64,000 nt of DNA from Curtobacterium sp. VKM Ac-2865 (GTDB lineage: Bacteria; Actinomycetota; Actinomycetes; Actinomycetales; Microbacteriaceae): NCBI RefSeq assembly GCF_015350905.1, contig NZ_JADKRZ010000008.1:1-64000 (forward strand), given 5' to 3'. The notes beneath the pieces are model-generated. The model was not told the DNA's origin, ran no database searches, and saw only the letters and a list, made by a program, of their open reading frames with translations. This document shows, piece after piece, positions 16,162 to 24,727 of this stretch. A program made the position numbers and the translations under genes. Numbering within the stretch: the stretch's first letter is position 1; each line of letters opens with the position of its first letter.

Positions 16162-17313
16162 GTGCAGTACAAGCGCACCATGGCCGGCCTCGCGCTGGCC
16201 GCAGCGGCCGTCGTCACCCTCGCCGGCTGCTCCGCCACGAGTTCCGCATCGACCGGCGGCGGCAGCACGAGCGACACCGACTGGAAGACCGCCACGAGCG
16301 CCGAGAGCGCCGGCGGCATGGACGCCCTCGTGAAGGCCGCCAAGGCCGAGGGCAAGCTGAACGTCATCGCCCTCCCGCCGACCTGGGCCAACTACGGCAA
16401 GATCATCGACGGCTTCCAGAAGAAGTACGGCATCACGGTCTCCTCGGCCAACCCGAACGGCTCGAGCGCCGACGAGGTCGCCGCGGTGAAGTCGCAGCAG
16501 GGCCAGGACACCGCCCCCGACGTGCTCGACCTCGGCAACGCGGTCCTGCAGCAGAACCTCGGTCTGCTGACGGACTACAAGGTGGCGAACTGGGACGACA
16601 TCCCGACCACGCTGAAGGACGAGAAGGGCGCCTGGACCCGCGACTACACGGGCCTGATGTCGATCGGCTACGACTCGAGCAAGGTCAAGAAGGCGCCGAA
16701 GGACCTGGACGACCTGCTCGACCCGGCCTACAAGGGCAAGGTCTCGGTCGCGGGCGACCCGACGCAGGCGAACCAGGCCGCGAGCGCGGTCTACCTCGCG
16801 GCGCTGGAGAACGGCGGCTCGGCCGACGACATCACCAAGGGCGTCGACTACTTCGGCAAGCTCAAGGCCGCCGGCAACTGGCAGAACGTGCTGCCGACGC
16901 AGGCGACGGTCGCCTCGGGTGAGACGCCCGTCGTCGTGCAGTGGTCGTACAACAACCTCGCCTGGGGCCCCGCCGCCGGCGCGAGCGGGAACAAGAACTG
17001 GAAGACGGTCGTGCCGAAGGGCGACGCGCTCGGCTCGTACTACGCGCAGGCCATCAACAAGGACGCCCCGCACCCCGCGGCCGCGCGCCTGTGGCAGGAG
17101 TACATCGCCAGCCCGACGGCACAGAACCTGTACCTGCAGGCCGGCGCCTTCCCCGCCACGCTCGCCGCGATGGAGAAGTCCGGCAAGGTCGACGAGGACG
17201 CCCTCGACGCCGCCGGTGGCGCGCCGAAGGACTACGTCGAGCTGACGGACGCCCAGGTGACCGCGGCCGCGAAGGTCCTGGCCGCCAAGTGGTCCGCCAC
17301 GATGGGGTCCTGA
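16162..17313 (+). CDS. ABC importer substrate-binding lipoprotein (Fe/polyamine/phosphonate type)
   Basis: A 383-residue binding protein with lipobox VTLAGC. It belongs to the class that binds iron, thiamine, polyamines or aminoethylphosphonate, judging by WANYGKIIDGFQKKYGITV, the APDVLDLGNAVLQQN segment and the order of genes (binding protein, two permeases, ATPase). The exact ligand cannot be decided. GTG start at 16162 with AAAGG upstream. It opens a four-gene operon in which all later genes overlap or nearly overlap. Confidence 0.85.
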   Translation: MQYKRTMAGLALAAAAVVTLAGCSATSSASTGGGSTSDTDWKTATSAESAGGMDALVKAAKAEGKLNVIALPPTWANYGKIIDGFQKKYGITVSSANPNGSSADEVAAVKSQQGQDTAPDVLDLGNAVLQQNLGLLTDYKVANWDDIPTTLKDEKGAWTRDYTGLMSIGYDSSKVKKAPKDLDDLLDPAYKGKVSVAGDPTQANQAASAVYLAALENGGSADDITKGVDYFGKLKAAGNWQNVLPTQATVASGETPVVVQWSYNNLAWGPAAGASGNKNWKTVVPKGDALGSYYAQAINKDAPHPAAARLWQEYIASPTAQNLYLQAGAFPATLAAMEKSGKVDEDALDAAGGAPKDYVELTDAQVTAAAKVLAAKWSATMGS

Positions 17314-17318
17314 CCAGC

Positions 17319-18290
17319 ATGACCACCGCATCGGCACCGGCTGCACCGCCGGCCCCCGCGTCCGCCGGTGTCGATGCACCCCGCAGCGACACCAGCACGA
17401 CCACCCCGCCCAGCGCCAGAGGTGCCGTCGGACCCCGCGTCCGGCGTCGCCCCGGCCTGGCGTGGCTCGGCCTGCTGCCGTTCAGCGTCTACGTCGTCCT
17501 GTTCCTCGCCGTCCCCGCCGTCGTCGCGGTCGGCAGCGGGTTCTTCGACGCCGCCGGACGTCCGACGCTGGCGAACCTCGCCGCGTTCACCGACCCGAGC
17601 ATCCTCCGCGCCTTCGGGGCGTCAGCCGCGCTCTCGGCGGTCTCCGCGGTGATCGGCGCCGTCGTCGGTGCCGTCGTCTGCTGGGCGCTCTCCGCGCTCC
17701 GGCCCGACGGCCTGGTCCGCTCGATGATCGACTCGGTCGCCAGCGTCCTGGCCCAGTTCGGCGGCGTGATGCTTGCGTTCGCGTTCATCGCCACGATCGG
17801 TGCCCAGGGCCTCGTGACCACCTGGCTCATCACGACGTTCCACTGGGACATCAACGCGAACGGCGCCTTCCTCTACACGGTGCCCGGGCTCGTCATCCCC
17901 TACCTCTACTTCCAGGTGCCGCTCATGGTCCTCACCTTCATGCCGGCGTTCGAGGGCGTGAAGGCCCAGTGGGGCGAAGCCGCCGCGACCCTCGGCGCCT
18001 CCCGCGCCACGTACTGGCGCCGGATCGCCCTCCCCGTGCTCGCCCCGGCGTTCTGGGGATCGCTGTTGCTGCTGTTCGCGAACGGGTTCTCCTCGTTCGC
18101 CACCGCAGCAGCGCTCATCTCGCAGGGCGGCATCGTCCCGCTGACGATCCGGCAGCAGCTCACCAGCGAGACGATCATCGGCCTGCAGAACGTCGCCGGG
18201 GTGCTCGCCCTCGGCATGGTCGTCGTGATGGCCGTGGTCATGGGTGCCTACGCACTCCTGCAGCGCCGGGCCGCCAGGTGGCAGCGATGA
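17319..18290 (+). CDS. ABC importer permease 1 (Fe/polyamine type)
   Basis: A 323-residue permease starting at an ATG five bases after the binding-protein stop. After a Pro/Ala-rich cytoplasmic N-terminus come membrane segments (PFSVYVVLFLAVPAVVAVG first) and an EAA-like loop QWGEAAATLGASRATYWRRI. Its final codons overlap the next permease start (ATGA). Confidence 0.85.
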   Translation: MTTASAPAAPPAPASAGVDAPRSDTSTTTPPSARGAVGPRVRRRPGLAWLGLLPFSVYVVLFLAVPAVVAVGSGFFDAAGRPTLANLAAFTDPSILRAFGASAALSAVSAVIGAVVGAVVCWALSALRPDGLVRSMIDSVASVLAQFGGVMLAFAFIATIGAQGLVTTWLITTFHWDINANGAFLYTVPGLVIPYLYFQVPLMVLTFMPAFEGVKAQWGEAAATLGASRATYWRRIALPVLAPAFWGSLLLLFANGFSSFATAAALISQGGIVPLTIRQQLTSETIIGLQNVAGVLALGMVVVMAVVMGAYALLQRRAARWQR

Positions 18291-19174
18291 GCGCGGCGGC
18301 TCCCTCCGCGCCGGTGGCCGGGTCGACACGGCCTGGAGGCCCCGCTCGCCTCCGCCGCTTCGGCGCCGCCCCGTCACGGGTCACCGCCACGGTCGTCCTC
18401 GTGCTCGTCGGTCTGGTCTTCGCGGTGCCGATCCTGGCACTGGTGCAGTTCACGTTCCGGCAAGGCACCGACGGCAGCCTGACGGTCGCGCACTACGCCG
18501 CGATCGCCGACCCGGTGAACCGCGGCACCTACCAGCCGGTGTTCGACGGGCTCGGGGCGTCGCTCGTCATCGCCGTGATCACCGTGGCGATCATCCTGCT
18601 GGTGCTCCTGCCCGCGCAGCTCATCACCGCGCTGCGGTACCCCCGGCTCCGTCGGCTGCTCGAGTTCGTCTGCATCGTGCCGATCACCGTCCCCGCGGTG
18701 GTGCTCGTCGTCGGGTTCGTGCCCGTCTACCAGGTGGTCTCCCGGGTGGCCGGTTCGGGCGCCTGGACGCTGGCCTTCGCGATCGGCATCATCTCGCTGC
18801 CCTTCGCGTTCCGCCCGATCGCCGCCGCCGTCACCGCGACCGACCTGACGACGCTGTCCGAGGCCGCCAGGTCCCTCGGCGCCTCGTGGTGGACCGTCAC
18901 GTGGCGGGTGCTCCTGCCGAACCTCCGCCGTGGCGTCCTCGCCGCGTGCTTCCTCGCGATCACCGTCGTCCTCGGCGAGTACACCCTCGCGTCCTTCCTC
19001 TCCCGCACCACCTTCCAGACCGCACTCGTGCTCGTGCAGCAGACCGACCCCTACGTGGCCGCGATCTTCTCGCTCGGCGCGCTGCTGTTCGGCTTCGTGC
19101 TGCTCGTCGCCATCGGCCGGATCGGACGGCGCCGCACGCGTGCCGGCCGGTCCCGCACCAAGGAGTCCGCATGA
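18287..19174 (+). CDS. ABC importer permease 2 (Fe/polyamine type)
   Basis: A 295-residue partner permease. Membrane segments begin at VTATVVLVLVGLVFAVPILAL minus its ends, and the EAA loop reads TLSEAARSLGASWWTVTWRV. It overlaps both neighbours by ATGA junctions, so translation of the operon is tightly coupled. Confidence 0.85.
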   Translation: MSAAAPSAPVAGSTRPGGPARLRRFGAAPSRVTATVVLVLVGLVFAVPILALVQFTFRQGTDGSLTVAHYAAIADPVNRGTYQPVFDGLGASLVIAVITVAIILLVLLPAQLITALRYPRLRRLLEFVCIVPITVPAVVLVVGFVPVYQVVSRVAGSGAWTLAFAIGIISLPFAFRPIAAAVTATDLTTLSEAARSLGASWWTVTWRVLLPNLRRGVLAACFLAITVVLGEYTLASFLSRTTFQTALVLVQQTDPYVAAIFSLGALLFGFVLLVAIGRIGRRRTRAGRSRTKESA

Positions 19175-20241
19175 CCGTCACCGCTCCGGCCGCCCCCGCG
19201 TCGCTCGTCGCGACCGGCGCCGCCGTCGAACTGCAGGCCGTCGAGAAGCGCTACGGCTCGCACCGCGCCCTCGCCGGACTGTCGCTCCGCGTCGAGCCGG
19301 GGGAGTTCCTCTCGCTCCTCGGCCCGTCCGGTTGCGGCAAGACCACCGCGCTCCGGGCGCTCGCCGGGCTCGAGGCCGTCGACGCCGGCGCCATCCGCAT
19401 CGACGGCGTGGACGTCGCGAGCGTCCCCGCGAACAAGCGCGACATGGGGATGGTGTTCCAGCAGTACTCGCTGTTCCCGCACATGACCGTCCGGCAGAAC
19501 GTGGCGTTCGGCCTCGAGATGCGCAAGGTGCCGTCGGCCGAGCGGAAGTCCCGGGTCGTGGACGCGCTCGACATGGTGCACCTCGCCGACTTCGCCGACC
19601 GGTTCCCGCACCAGCTCTCCGGCGGACAGCAGCAGCGCGTGGCCCTGGCGCGTGCCCTCGTCACCCGCCCCCGCGTGCTGCTCCTCGACGAGCCGCTCTC
19701 GGCGCTCGACGCGAAGGTGCGGGTGTCCCTCCGCGAGGAGATCCGCCGCATCCAGTCCGACCTCGGCATCACCACCGTGTTCGTCACCCACGACCAAGAG
19801 GAAGCGCTCGCCGTCTCCGACCGCATCGCCGTGATGAACGCGGGCGACGTGGAGCAGATCGGCACGCCGGAGGAGCTGTACCGCTCCCCGTCCTCGGCGT
19901 TCACGGCGGACTTCGTCGGGCAGTCGAACCGGATGCGCGGTGACCTCCGTGGCGGTGACGTCTTCGTCTACGGGTTCCGCGTGCCGGCGCTCGACACCCG
20001 AGTGGCCGATGGTCCCGTGCTCGCCATCGTCCGACCGGAGGACATCGCCTTCGCGCCCGAGGGTGTCACCGGCACCGTCGTCTCGTCGAGCTTCCTCGGG
20101 TCGATCCGCCGCACGACCGTCCGTCTCGACGACGACACGGTCGTCACCGTGCAGCACGAGGTCGGCGACCGCCGCACCGCCGGCCAGGCGGTGGCGGTGC
20201 GCCTGCTCGGCGCACCGGTCGCGGTCGCCCCGCTCGCGTAG
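19171..20241 (+). CDS. ABC importer ATPase (PotA/FbpC-like)
   Basis: A 356-residue ATPase with Walker A GPSGCGKTT, signature [15 protein letters not shown], Walker B VLLLDEPLSALD and the switch histidine in FVTHDQEEAL. A C-terminal TOBE domain follows (from about residue 270, VLAIVRPEDIAF), as in transporters of iron, polyamines or phosphonates. It completes the operon that begins at 16162; a convergent hairpin follows. Confidence 0.9.
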   Translation: MTVTAPAAPASLVATGAAVELQAVEKRYGSHRALAGLSLRVEPGEFLSLLGPSGCGKTTALRALAGLEAVDAGAIRIDGVDVASVPANKRDMGMVFQQYSLFPHMTVRQNVAFGLEMRKVPSAERKSRVVDALDMVHLADFADRFPHQLSGGQQQRVALARALVTRPRVLLLDEPLSALDAKVRVSLREEIRRIQSDLGITTVFVTHDQEEALAVSDRIAVMNAGDVEQIGTPEELYRSPSSAFTADFVGQSNRMRGDLRGGDVFVYGFRVPALDTRVADGPVLAIVRPEDIAFAPEGVTGTVVSSSFLGSIRRTTVRLDDDTVVTVQHEVGDRRTAGQAVAVRLLGAPVAVAPLA

Positions 20242-20335
20242 GCCGCCGGCCGGCCGGGCCGCCGGGCCGAGTCTCGGTCCGGCGGACAGATCGCGCCGTC
20301 CCGGAGGCGCACGACGTCCGCCCAGCCGAGTCTCG

Positions 20336-20381
20336 CCGGACGGGAGGCTCGTGGCGGGGCCGGTACGAGCCTCCCGGCCGG
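20336..20381. terminator. Bidirectional hairpin terminator
   Basis: CCGGACGGGAGGCTCGT (20336-20352) pairs with 20365-20381 with one mismatch. It lies between two convergent genes, and two CCGAGTCTCG palindromes (20267-20277 and 20326-20335) sit just before it. Confidence 0.65.
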
Positions 20382-20393
20382 CGGGTGGTCCGG

Positions 20394-20873
20394 TCAGCGC
20401 TGGAAGCGCGCCTGCGGCTCGTCGGCCAGACCGGCCTCGACGCGTCGCCGCATGTCCTCGGACATCGGGGGCAGGTCGGTGACGGGGGCCCAGAACGCCT
20501 CGGTGTTCTCCCCGTCGGCGGGGGCGGGGTGCCCGGACACCCAGCGGCACGCGAAGACCAGGTCGAGGTACTGCGCCCGGTCGCCGTTCGGGTAGGTCAT
20601 CTCGGGCAGCGCCTGCACCCACACCAGGCGTTCGGCCACGGCGACGACGTCGGCTTCCTCGAGCACCTCGCGCTCGGCGGCGACGGCCGGTTCCTCGCCC
20701 GGGTCGACGATCCCCGTCACCGGGGTCAGCGCGCCGGTGTCCGCGCGACGGACGACCAGGAGCTCGCGGGCGTCGCCCTCGCCGCGGGTCACGACGGCGG
20801 TGACCCCGGTCAACCAGAGCAGGTCCGTGCCGATCTTCTCGCGCAGGGACAGGACGAAGTCGGGCGTGGGCAT
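20394..20873 (-). CDS. NUDIX hydrolase
   Basis: A 159-residue NUDIX enzyme. The Nudix box reads GIVDPGEEP...AEREVLEEADV (about residues 60-83): the REVLEE core is intact, but the usual Gly near the end of the box is Asp. Substrate unknown. The ATG at 20873 is chosen because a TACCGT hexamer ends six bases upstream; the divergent membrane-protein gene starts only 37 bases away. Confidence 0.85.
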   Translation of the reverse strand: MPTPDFVLSLREKIGTDLLWLTGVTAVVTRGEGDARELLVVRRADTGALTPVTGIVDPGEEPAVAAEREVLEEADVVAVAERLVWVQALPEMTYPNGDRAQYLDLVFACRWVSGHPAPADGENTEAFWAPVTDLPPMSEDMRRRVEAGLADEPQARFQR

Positions 20874-20879
20874 GCGGCC

Positions 20880-20885
20880 ACGGTA
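20880..20885 (-). promoter_or_regulatory. -10 hexamer TACCGT, leaderless NUDIX gene
   Basis: Minus-strand TACCGT, then GGCCGC, then ATG. Together with the plus-strand hexamer at 20898 it forms a very compact divergent promoter pair. Confidence 0.5.
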
Positions 20886-20897
20886 CCCAGGCGTGGA

Positions 20898-20903
20898 TAC
20901 GCT
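20898..20903 (+). promoter_or_regulatory. -10 hexamer TACGCT, leaderless membrane-protein gene
   Basis: TACGCT ends six bases before the ATG at 20910. Confidence 0.5.
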
Positions 20904-20909
20904 CGGGGC

Positions 20910-21566
20910 ATGGCACGCGGCGACAGGGCGCTCGAGGTGCGGTCCGACCACGGTGTCTGGGCCGCCGGGTGGCGACTCGCGCTCGCCGGGGTCGTGCGTG
21001 CGGTGACTCCGCGGCGGCGTCGCCTGCTCTTCGTGTCGCTCGGTGTCGTCGCCCTCGGACTCGTCGTGGCGGTCGTCGTCGGACTCGTGCGCGGGATGGC
21101 CTCGCCGGTCGTCTCGGTCGTGGTGCTCGTCGGGACCGCGGCGCTCGTGGCGTACCTGGTCGTGGCCGTCGAACTCGTGTTCTGGACCATGGCGGATCGT
21201 CGACGCGTCGCACCGTCCGAGGTCGACCCGGAGCGACTGGCCCGGGTCCACCAGACAATCGCCGCCGGGAACGCCTCGTCGGTGGATCCCGCAGACCGTC
21301 GTGCCCTGGTACGGTTCGCCCGCGTGCAGCAGACCGCCCTGCCCGCGACCGTGCTCGTGCACGCGCTCGGGGTCAGCGTGGGGGTGCTGCTCGCCGCGCT
21401 CGAGGCCGTCGCCGGATCGGCCGGCCTCGTCGTGCTGGTGCTCGCCGTGCTCATCGTGGCCGTGTCGGCGTGGTCGCTCCGCGGGGCGCTGCGTGCGCTC
21501 GGGTCGACGCCCGAGCTGGTGGCGTTGGATCCGGTACGGCACCAGGGTGCCGACGACTGGTCATGA
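20910..21566 (+). CDS. Four-helix membrane protein of unknown function
   Basis: A 218-residue protein with two hydrophobic pairs: residues about 38-58 and 64-90, then about 150-170 and 175-195, separated by a charged cytoplasmic or periplasmic loop (DRRRVAPSEVDPERLARVHQ). No motif I recognise. It ends 17 bases before nagB and may be co-transcribed with it, although nagB also has its own -10 hexamer. Confidence 0.7.
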   Translation: MARGDRALEVRSDHGVWAAGWRLALAGVVRAVTPRRRRLLFVSLGVVALGLVVAVVVGLVRGMASPVVSVVVLVGTAALVAYLVVAVELVFWTMADRRRVAPSEVDPERLARVHQTIAAGNASSVDPADRRALVRFARVQQTALPATVLVHALGVSVGVLLAALEAVAGSAGLVVLVLAVLIVAVSAWSLRGALRALGSTPELVALDPVRHQGADDWS

Positions 21567-21570
21567 CCAG

Positions 21571-21576
21571 TAGGGT
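21571..21576 (+). promoter_or_regulatory. -10 hexamer TAGGGT, leaderless nagB
   Basis: TAGGGT ends seven bases before the GTG of nagB, with no ribosome-binding site. Confidence 0.45.
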
Positions 21577-21583
21577 GTGATCC

Positions 21584-22369
21584 GTGGAGATCATCATCCT
21601 GCCCACGCCGGCGGAGGTCGGTCGCGTCGCCGCGGCCAAGATCGCGTCGGTCGTCGCCGAGAAGCCGTCCGCGGTCGTCGGGCTCGCCACGGGGTCGAGC
21701 CCCCAGGGCATCTACACCGACCTGCAGCGTCGCGTCGCCGCGGGGGAGGTCTCGTTCGCCCAGGCGCGCGGGTTCGCCCTCGACGAGTACGTCGGCATCC
21801 CCCTCGAGCACCCCGAGTCGTACGCGAGCGTCATCGCCCGCGACGTCGTCGGTCCGCTCGGCTTCGACCCGTCGCGGGTCCGCGTGCCCGACGGCCGCGC
21901 CGACGACATCGAGTTCGCCGCCAAGGAGTACGACGCCGCGATCCGTGCCGCCGGCGGGATCGACGTGCAGATCCTCGGCATCGGCGCGAACGGCCACATC
22001 GGGTTCAACGAGCCGACGTCCTCGTTCGCCTCGCGCACCCGCATCAAGACGCTCGCGCCCTCGACCCGCGAGGCCAACGCCCGCTTCTTCGACTCGCTCG
22101 ACCAGGTCCCGACGCACTGCATGACGCAGGGGCTCGGCACGATCCTCGAGGCCCGCCAGCTCGTCCTCGTCGCTCAGGGCCCGTCGAAGGCTGACGCCGT
22201 GGCCGCCGCTGTCGAGGGGCCACTGTCGTCCTTCGTGCCCGGGTCGGCGCTGCAGCTGCACGAGCACGTCACCGTCGTCGTCGACGAGGAAGCGGCCGCC
22301 GGGCTCCAGCTCGCCGACTACTACCGGTACACGTACGCGAACAAGCCGTCCTGGCAGCGGTTCGAGTAG
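21584..22369 (+). CDS. nagB: Glucosamine-6-phosphate deaminase
   Basis: A 261-residue NagB, the family's usual length. It converts glucosamine-6-phosphate to fructose-6-phosphate and ammonia. Motifs: VGLATGSSPQGIY (phosphate loop), FALDEYVGI (catalytic Asp) and ILGIGANGHIGFNEP with the active-site histidine. GTG start. It works after NagA, whose gene lies 13 kb away at 34836. Confidence 0.93.
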   Translation: MEIIILPTPAEVGRVAAAKIASVVAEKPSAVVGLATGSSPQGIYTDLQRRVAAGEVSFAQARGFALDEYVGIPLEHPESYASVIARDVVGPLGFDPSRVRVPDGRADDIEFAAKEYDAAIRAAGGIDVQILGIGANGHIGFNEPTSSFASRTRIKTLAPSTREANARFFDSLDQVPTHCMTQGLGTILEARQLVLVAQGPSKADAVAAAVEGPLSSFVPGSALQLHEHVTVVVDEEAAAGLQLADYYRYTYANKPSWQRFE

Positions 22370-22427
22370 CCGTCGCACCGAGGCACGCGGGGCATCGGGC
22401 ACCGGGGCGCCCGGTGCCGGTGTCCGT

Positions 22428-22617
22428 GAGACGCCGGTGTCTCGCGTCTGCGGAGCTCCGGCTCTGGTGTGAGACGCCGGTGTCTCGCTGAGACGCCTCG
22501 GAGTTGTCGAGACGCCGCAGTTTTCGGCGGCGTCTCGAGCGCTTTGCGGTGTCTCGCGCAGACGGTGGTGTCTCGCACGCACTCCGACCGGAACGTCCGT
22601 CGAGACGCCGGTGTCTC
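22428..22617. repeat. Cluster of GAGACGCCGGTGTCTC palindromes
   Basis: The 16-mer GAGACGCCGGTGTCTC occurs at 22428-22443, 22471-22486 and 22602-22617, the last running into the final codon of the next gene. Between them are more GAGAC/GTCTC half sites (22490, 22548, 22569). It fills the space between convergent nagB and the aminotransferase. Confidence 0.8.
22507..22538. terminator. Perfect 12-bp hairpin between convergent genes
   Basis: TCGAGACGCCGC (22507-22518) pairs perfectly with 22527-22538 over the loop AGTTTTCG. It probably terminates nagB and the opposing gene and is built from the same GAGACGCC unit as the surrounding palindromes. Confidence 0.65.
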
Positions 22618-23809
22618 AGCCCGCAGCAGCACCCGCGGCAGCGGCCAGGCGCGCCAACCCCTCGCGAAGCGTGTCCTCCGAGCAGCCGAAGTTGAGCCGC
22701 GCGTGACCGATGCCCTGCCGCCCGTAGTCCCGCCCGTTCGACAGCGCCACCTTCGCCTCGTCGACGAGTCGCACCGCGGGGTCGTCGCCCCACGGCAGGG
22801 CCCGCAGGTCGAGCCACGCCAGGTACGACGCCTGCGGCTGCCGGTGGCCGACCCCGGGCAGCGCAGCGCCGAGCTCCTCAGCCAGGATCCGCCGGTTCGC
22901 CGCGAGCTCGGCCAGCAGCGACGCCAGCCACGGCCCGCCCTCGCTGAACGCGGCGACGCTCGCGGTGTACCCGAGGATCCCGGTGCGTTCGACGACCTCG
23001 CCCGGCATCCCGTCGAACCAGCCGCGGGCGCGCTCTGACGCACCGACCATCAGCGCGCACTTGGTGCCCGCCAGGTTCCACGCCTTGCTCGCACTCGTCA
23101 GGGCGACTCCGACCGCCGCGGCCTCGGGGCAGGAGTCGAGGAAGGGCGTGAACGTGGCGTCCGCGTGGACGAGCGGCGCGTGGATCTCGTCGGAGACGAC
23201 CACGGCGTCCCACTCGGCGGCCAGCCGGGCCAGCGCGGCCAGCGTCTCGCGGTCGTGCACGAGCCCGAGCGGGTTGTGCGGGTTGCAGAGCAGGACGGTC
23301 CTGGCGCCGTCGGCGAACGCCTGCGCGACACCGTCGAGGTCGATCCGCCACCCTGCGGTCGTGTCGAAGGGGTCGGCCGGCCCCGCGGGTGCGACGAGCG
23401 GGACCTCGTTCGCGGTGCCGCCGGCCTCGGACACGTACTCCCAGAACGGCGCGTAGACGGGCGGCATGATGACGACCTGCCCGCCCGGCTCGATGACCCG
23501 GCGCAGGGTCTCCACGGCGGCGACCGAGACGTCCGTGGTCGTCCGGACCAGGTCGGGGTCCACGTGCCAGCCCCACCGGTCGGACGCGAAGGCGGTGAAG
23601 GCCTCGGGGAGCGCCCGGCCGTGCCCGACGTACCCGGTGTCGCCGTCGGTCACGGCGCGGACGAGGGCCTCCCGCACGGGCTCGGCGAGCGCGGAGTCCA
23701 TCTCGGCGACGAACATGGGCAGCACGTCCGGCGGGAAGGCCGTGTACTTCTCGCTGGTGCGGGTGCGGCGTGCATCGAAGAGGGAGACCATGACGCTCAT
23801 GCGCCCCAT
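22616..23809 (-). CDS. MalY/PatB-type aminotransferase (C-S lyase)
   Basis: A 397-residue fold-type I PLP enzyme of the MalY/PatB group. These cleave cystathionine or cysteine conjugates; some also regulate. The PLP lysine is in TSASKAWNLAGTK, the substrate arginine region near ARLNFGCSE, and CNPHNPLG and SDEIHAPLV are group motifs. Three in-frame ATGs are possible (23809, 23800, 23791). The first is kept because a GACGCT hexamer ends six bases before it. Confidence 0.87.
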   Translation of the reverse strand: MGRMSVMVSLFDARRTRTSEKYTAFPPDVLPMFVAEMDSALAEPVREALVRAVTDGDTGYVGHGRALPEAFTAFASDRWGWHVDPDLVRTTTDVSVAAVETLRRVIEPGGQVVIMPPVYAPFWEYVSEAGGTANEVPLVAPAGPADPFDTTAGWRIDLDGVAQAFADGARTVLLCNPHNPLGLVHDRETLAALARLAAEWDAVVVSDEIHAPLVHADATFTPFLDSCPEAAAVGVALTSASKAWNLAGTKCALMVGASERARGWFDGMPGEVVERTGILGYTASVAAFSEGGPWLASLLAELAANRRILAEELGAALPGVGHRQPQASYLAWLDLRALPWGDDPAVRLVDEAKVALSNGRDYGRQGIGHARLNFGCSEDTLREGLARLAAAAGAAAG

Positions 23810-23826
23810 CCTGGCAGCGTCGAGAC

Positions 23827-23836
23827 TGACATGTCA
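23827..23836. promoter_or_regulatory. Palindrome TGACATGTCA in a divergent promoter
   Basis: A perfect 10-bp palindrome lies between the aminotransferase start (minus) and a small membrane-protein start (plus). The extended ACTGACATGTCAG also occurs at 15401-15413 at the start of the HEPN gene. A regulator site is possible but unproven. Confidence 0.3.
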
Positions 23837-23846
23837 GGATCCCGGT

Positions 23847-24134
23847 GTGCGAAGTGACCGGACCACTGTCCTGCGAGCTGTCAGCGACGCCGTGCTCGTC
23901 CTCGTTGGTGCCGGTGCGCTGGGAGTCGCCATCGTCGTCATCGGGCTCGGGCTGCTCGACGACACCCAGTACGCGGGCGGGTTGACCGAGGGCGCCTACC
24001 TCGCGGTCGCCGCGGCAGCCCTGGCCGCGGCCAGCTCCGGTGTGCTCGTCGGCGTCTGCTTCGTCAGGCGCTCCGTGGTGGTGCGGGACGCAGCCCGGCG
24101 AGCAGGATCTCGACGTACCGGTCCGGCTCGCTGA
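23847..24134 (+). CDS. Small two-helix membrane protein
   Basis: A 95-residue protein with hydrophobic segments at about residues 10-30 and 45-67 and a basic C-terminus (RRSVVVRDAARRAGSRR). GTG start with AGGA seven bases before it. Its 3' end overlaps the convergent tetR gene by about 70 bases. No function recognised. Confidence 0.5.
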   Translation: MRSDRTTVLRAVSDAVLVLVGAGALGVAIVVIGLGLLDDTQYAGGLTEGAYLAVAAAALAAASSGVLVGVCFVRRSVVVRDAARRAGSRRTGPAR

Positions 24135-24648
24135 CCTGGACCCCGCCGGCCGTCGCCGCCTGACGCATCCCGCAGACGAGTCTGCGGAGGTCGTCCGGCC
24201 GCACGTCCGGCCGCACGACACCCGCCGCGGCGCCTCGCTCGAGGAGTGCACCGATCGAGTCGACGAGGTCCCCGGCCAGGGCCGCCGTGTCGGCGCACGA
24301 GAACGTCCCGCCCGTCAGCAGGTCACCGAGCGCCGGGTCGCCCACGAGGCCCCGGAAGGCCTCGGTCACGACGCCGCGGACCGCTGCCTCGACGTCGGGC
24401 ACCGCGACCGCATCCCGGACCCGGTCGAGCATGGTCTCGAACGCGTCGATCGCGAGCGCCTCGAGCAGGTGCTGTTGCGTGGGGAAGTGCCGGTACGCGG
24501 TCCCCACCCCCACCCCGGCCTCCCGCGCGACGGTGTTCAGCTGGGCGGGTTCACCCCGGTCGAGGTGCTCGCGCGCCACGGCGAGCAGCGCTGCGCGGTT
24601 GCGCAGGGCATCGGAGCGGAGGGAGTCCGGGCGGGCGAGGTCGACCAT
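24064..24648 (-). CDS. TetR family transcriptional regulator
   Basis: A 194-residue TetR protein. The helix-turn-helix lies in about residues 33-56 (LNTVAREAGVGVGTAYRHFPTQ). The C-terminal ligand domain is typical of the family, ligand unknown. It is divergent from an SDR gene, and the spacer carries two CGGA...TCCG palindromes, so it probably represses itself and the SDR. Confidence 0.88.
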   Translation of the reverse strand: MVDLARPDSLRSDALRNRAALLAVAREHLDRGEPAQLNTVAREAGVGVGTAYRHFPTQQHLLEALAIDAFETMLDRVRDAVAVPDVEAAVRGVVTEAFRGLVGDPALGDLLTGGTFSCADTAALAGDLVDSIGALLERGAAAGVVRPDVRPDDLRRLVCGMRQAATAGGVQVSEPDRYVEILLAGLRPAPPRSA

Positions 24649-24649
24649 A

Positions 24650-24694
24650 CGGACAGTGTATCCGCTTGTGCTACCGTTCCGGATGAATCATCCG
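24650..24694. promoter_or_regulatory. TetR operator region, two palindromes
   Basis: CGGATGAATCATCCG (24680-24694) is a perfect palindrome around a central A. CGGACAGTGTATCCG (24650-24664) matches it at the outer CGGA/TCCG positions. Their centres are 30 bp apart. The second site contains the TACACT hexamer (24655-24660) of the leaderless tetR transcript, consistent with autorepression. Confidence 0.55.
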
Positions 24695-24727
24695 ATTCGC
24701 CGTTCGCGACCACGACCAGGAGCACCG

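Noticed and set aside
24683-24727. Upstream ATG for the TetR-linked SDR
   Set aside because: It lies inside the palindromic operator and lacks a ribosome-binding site, whereas ATG 24728 has AGGAG five bases upstream.
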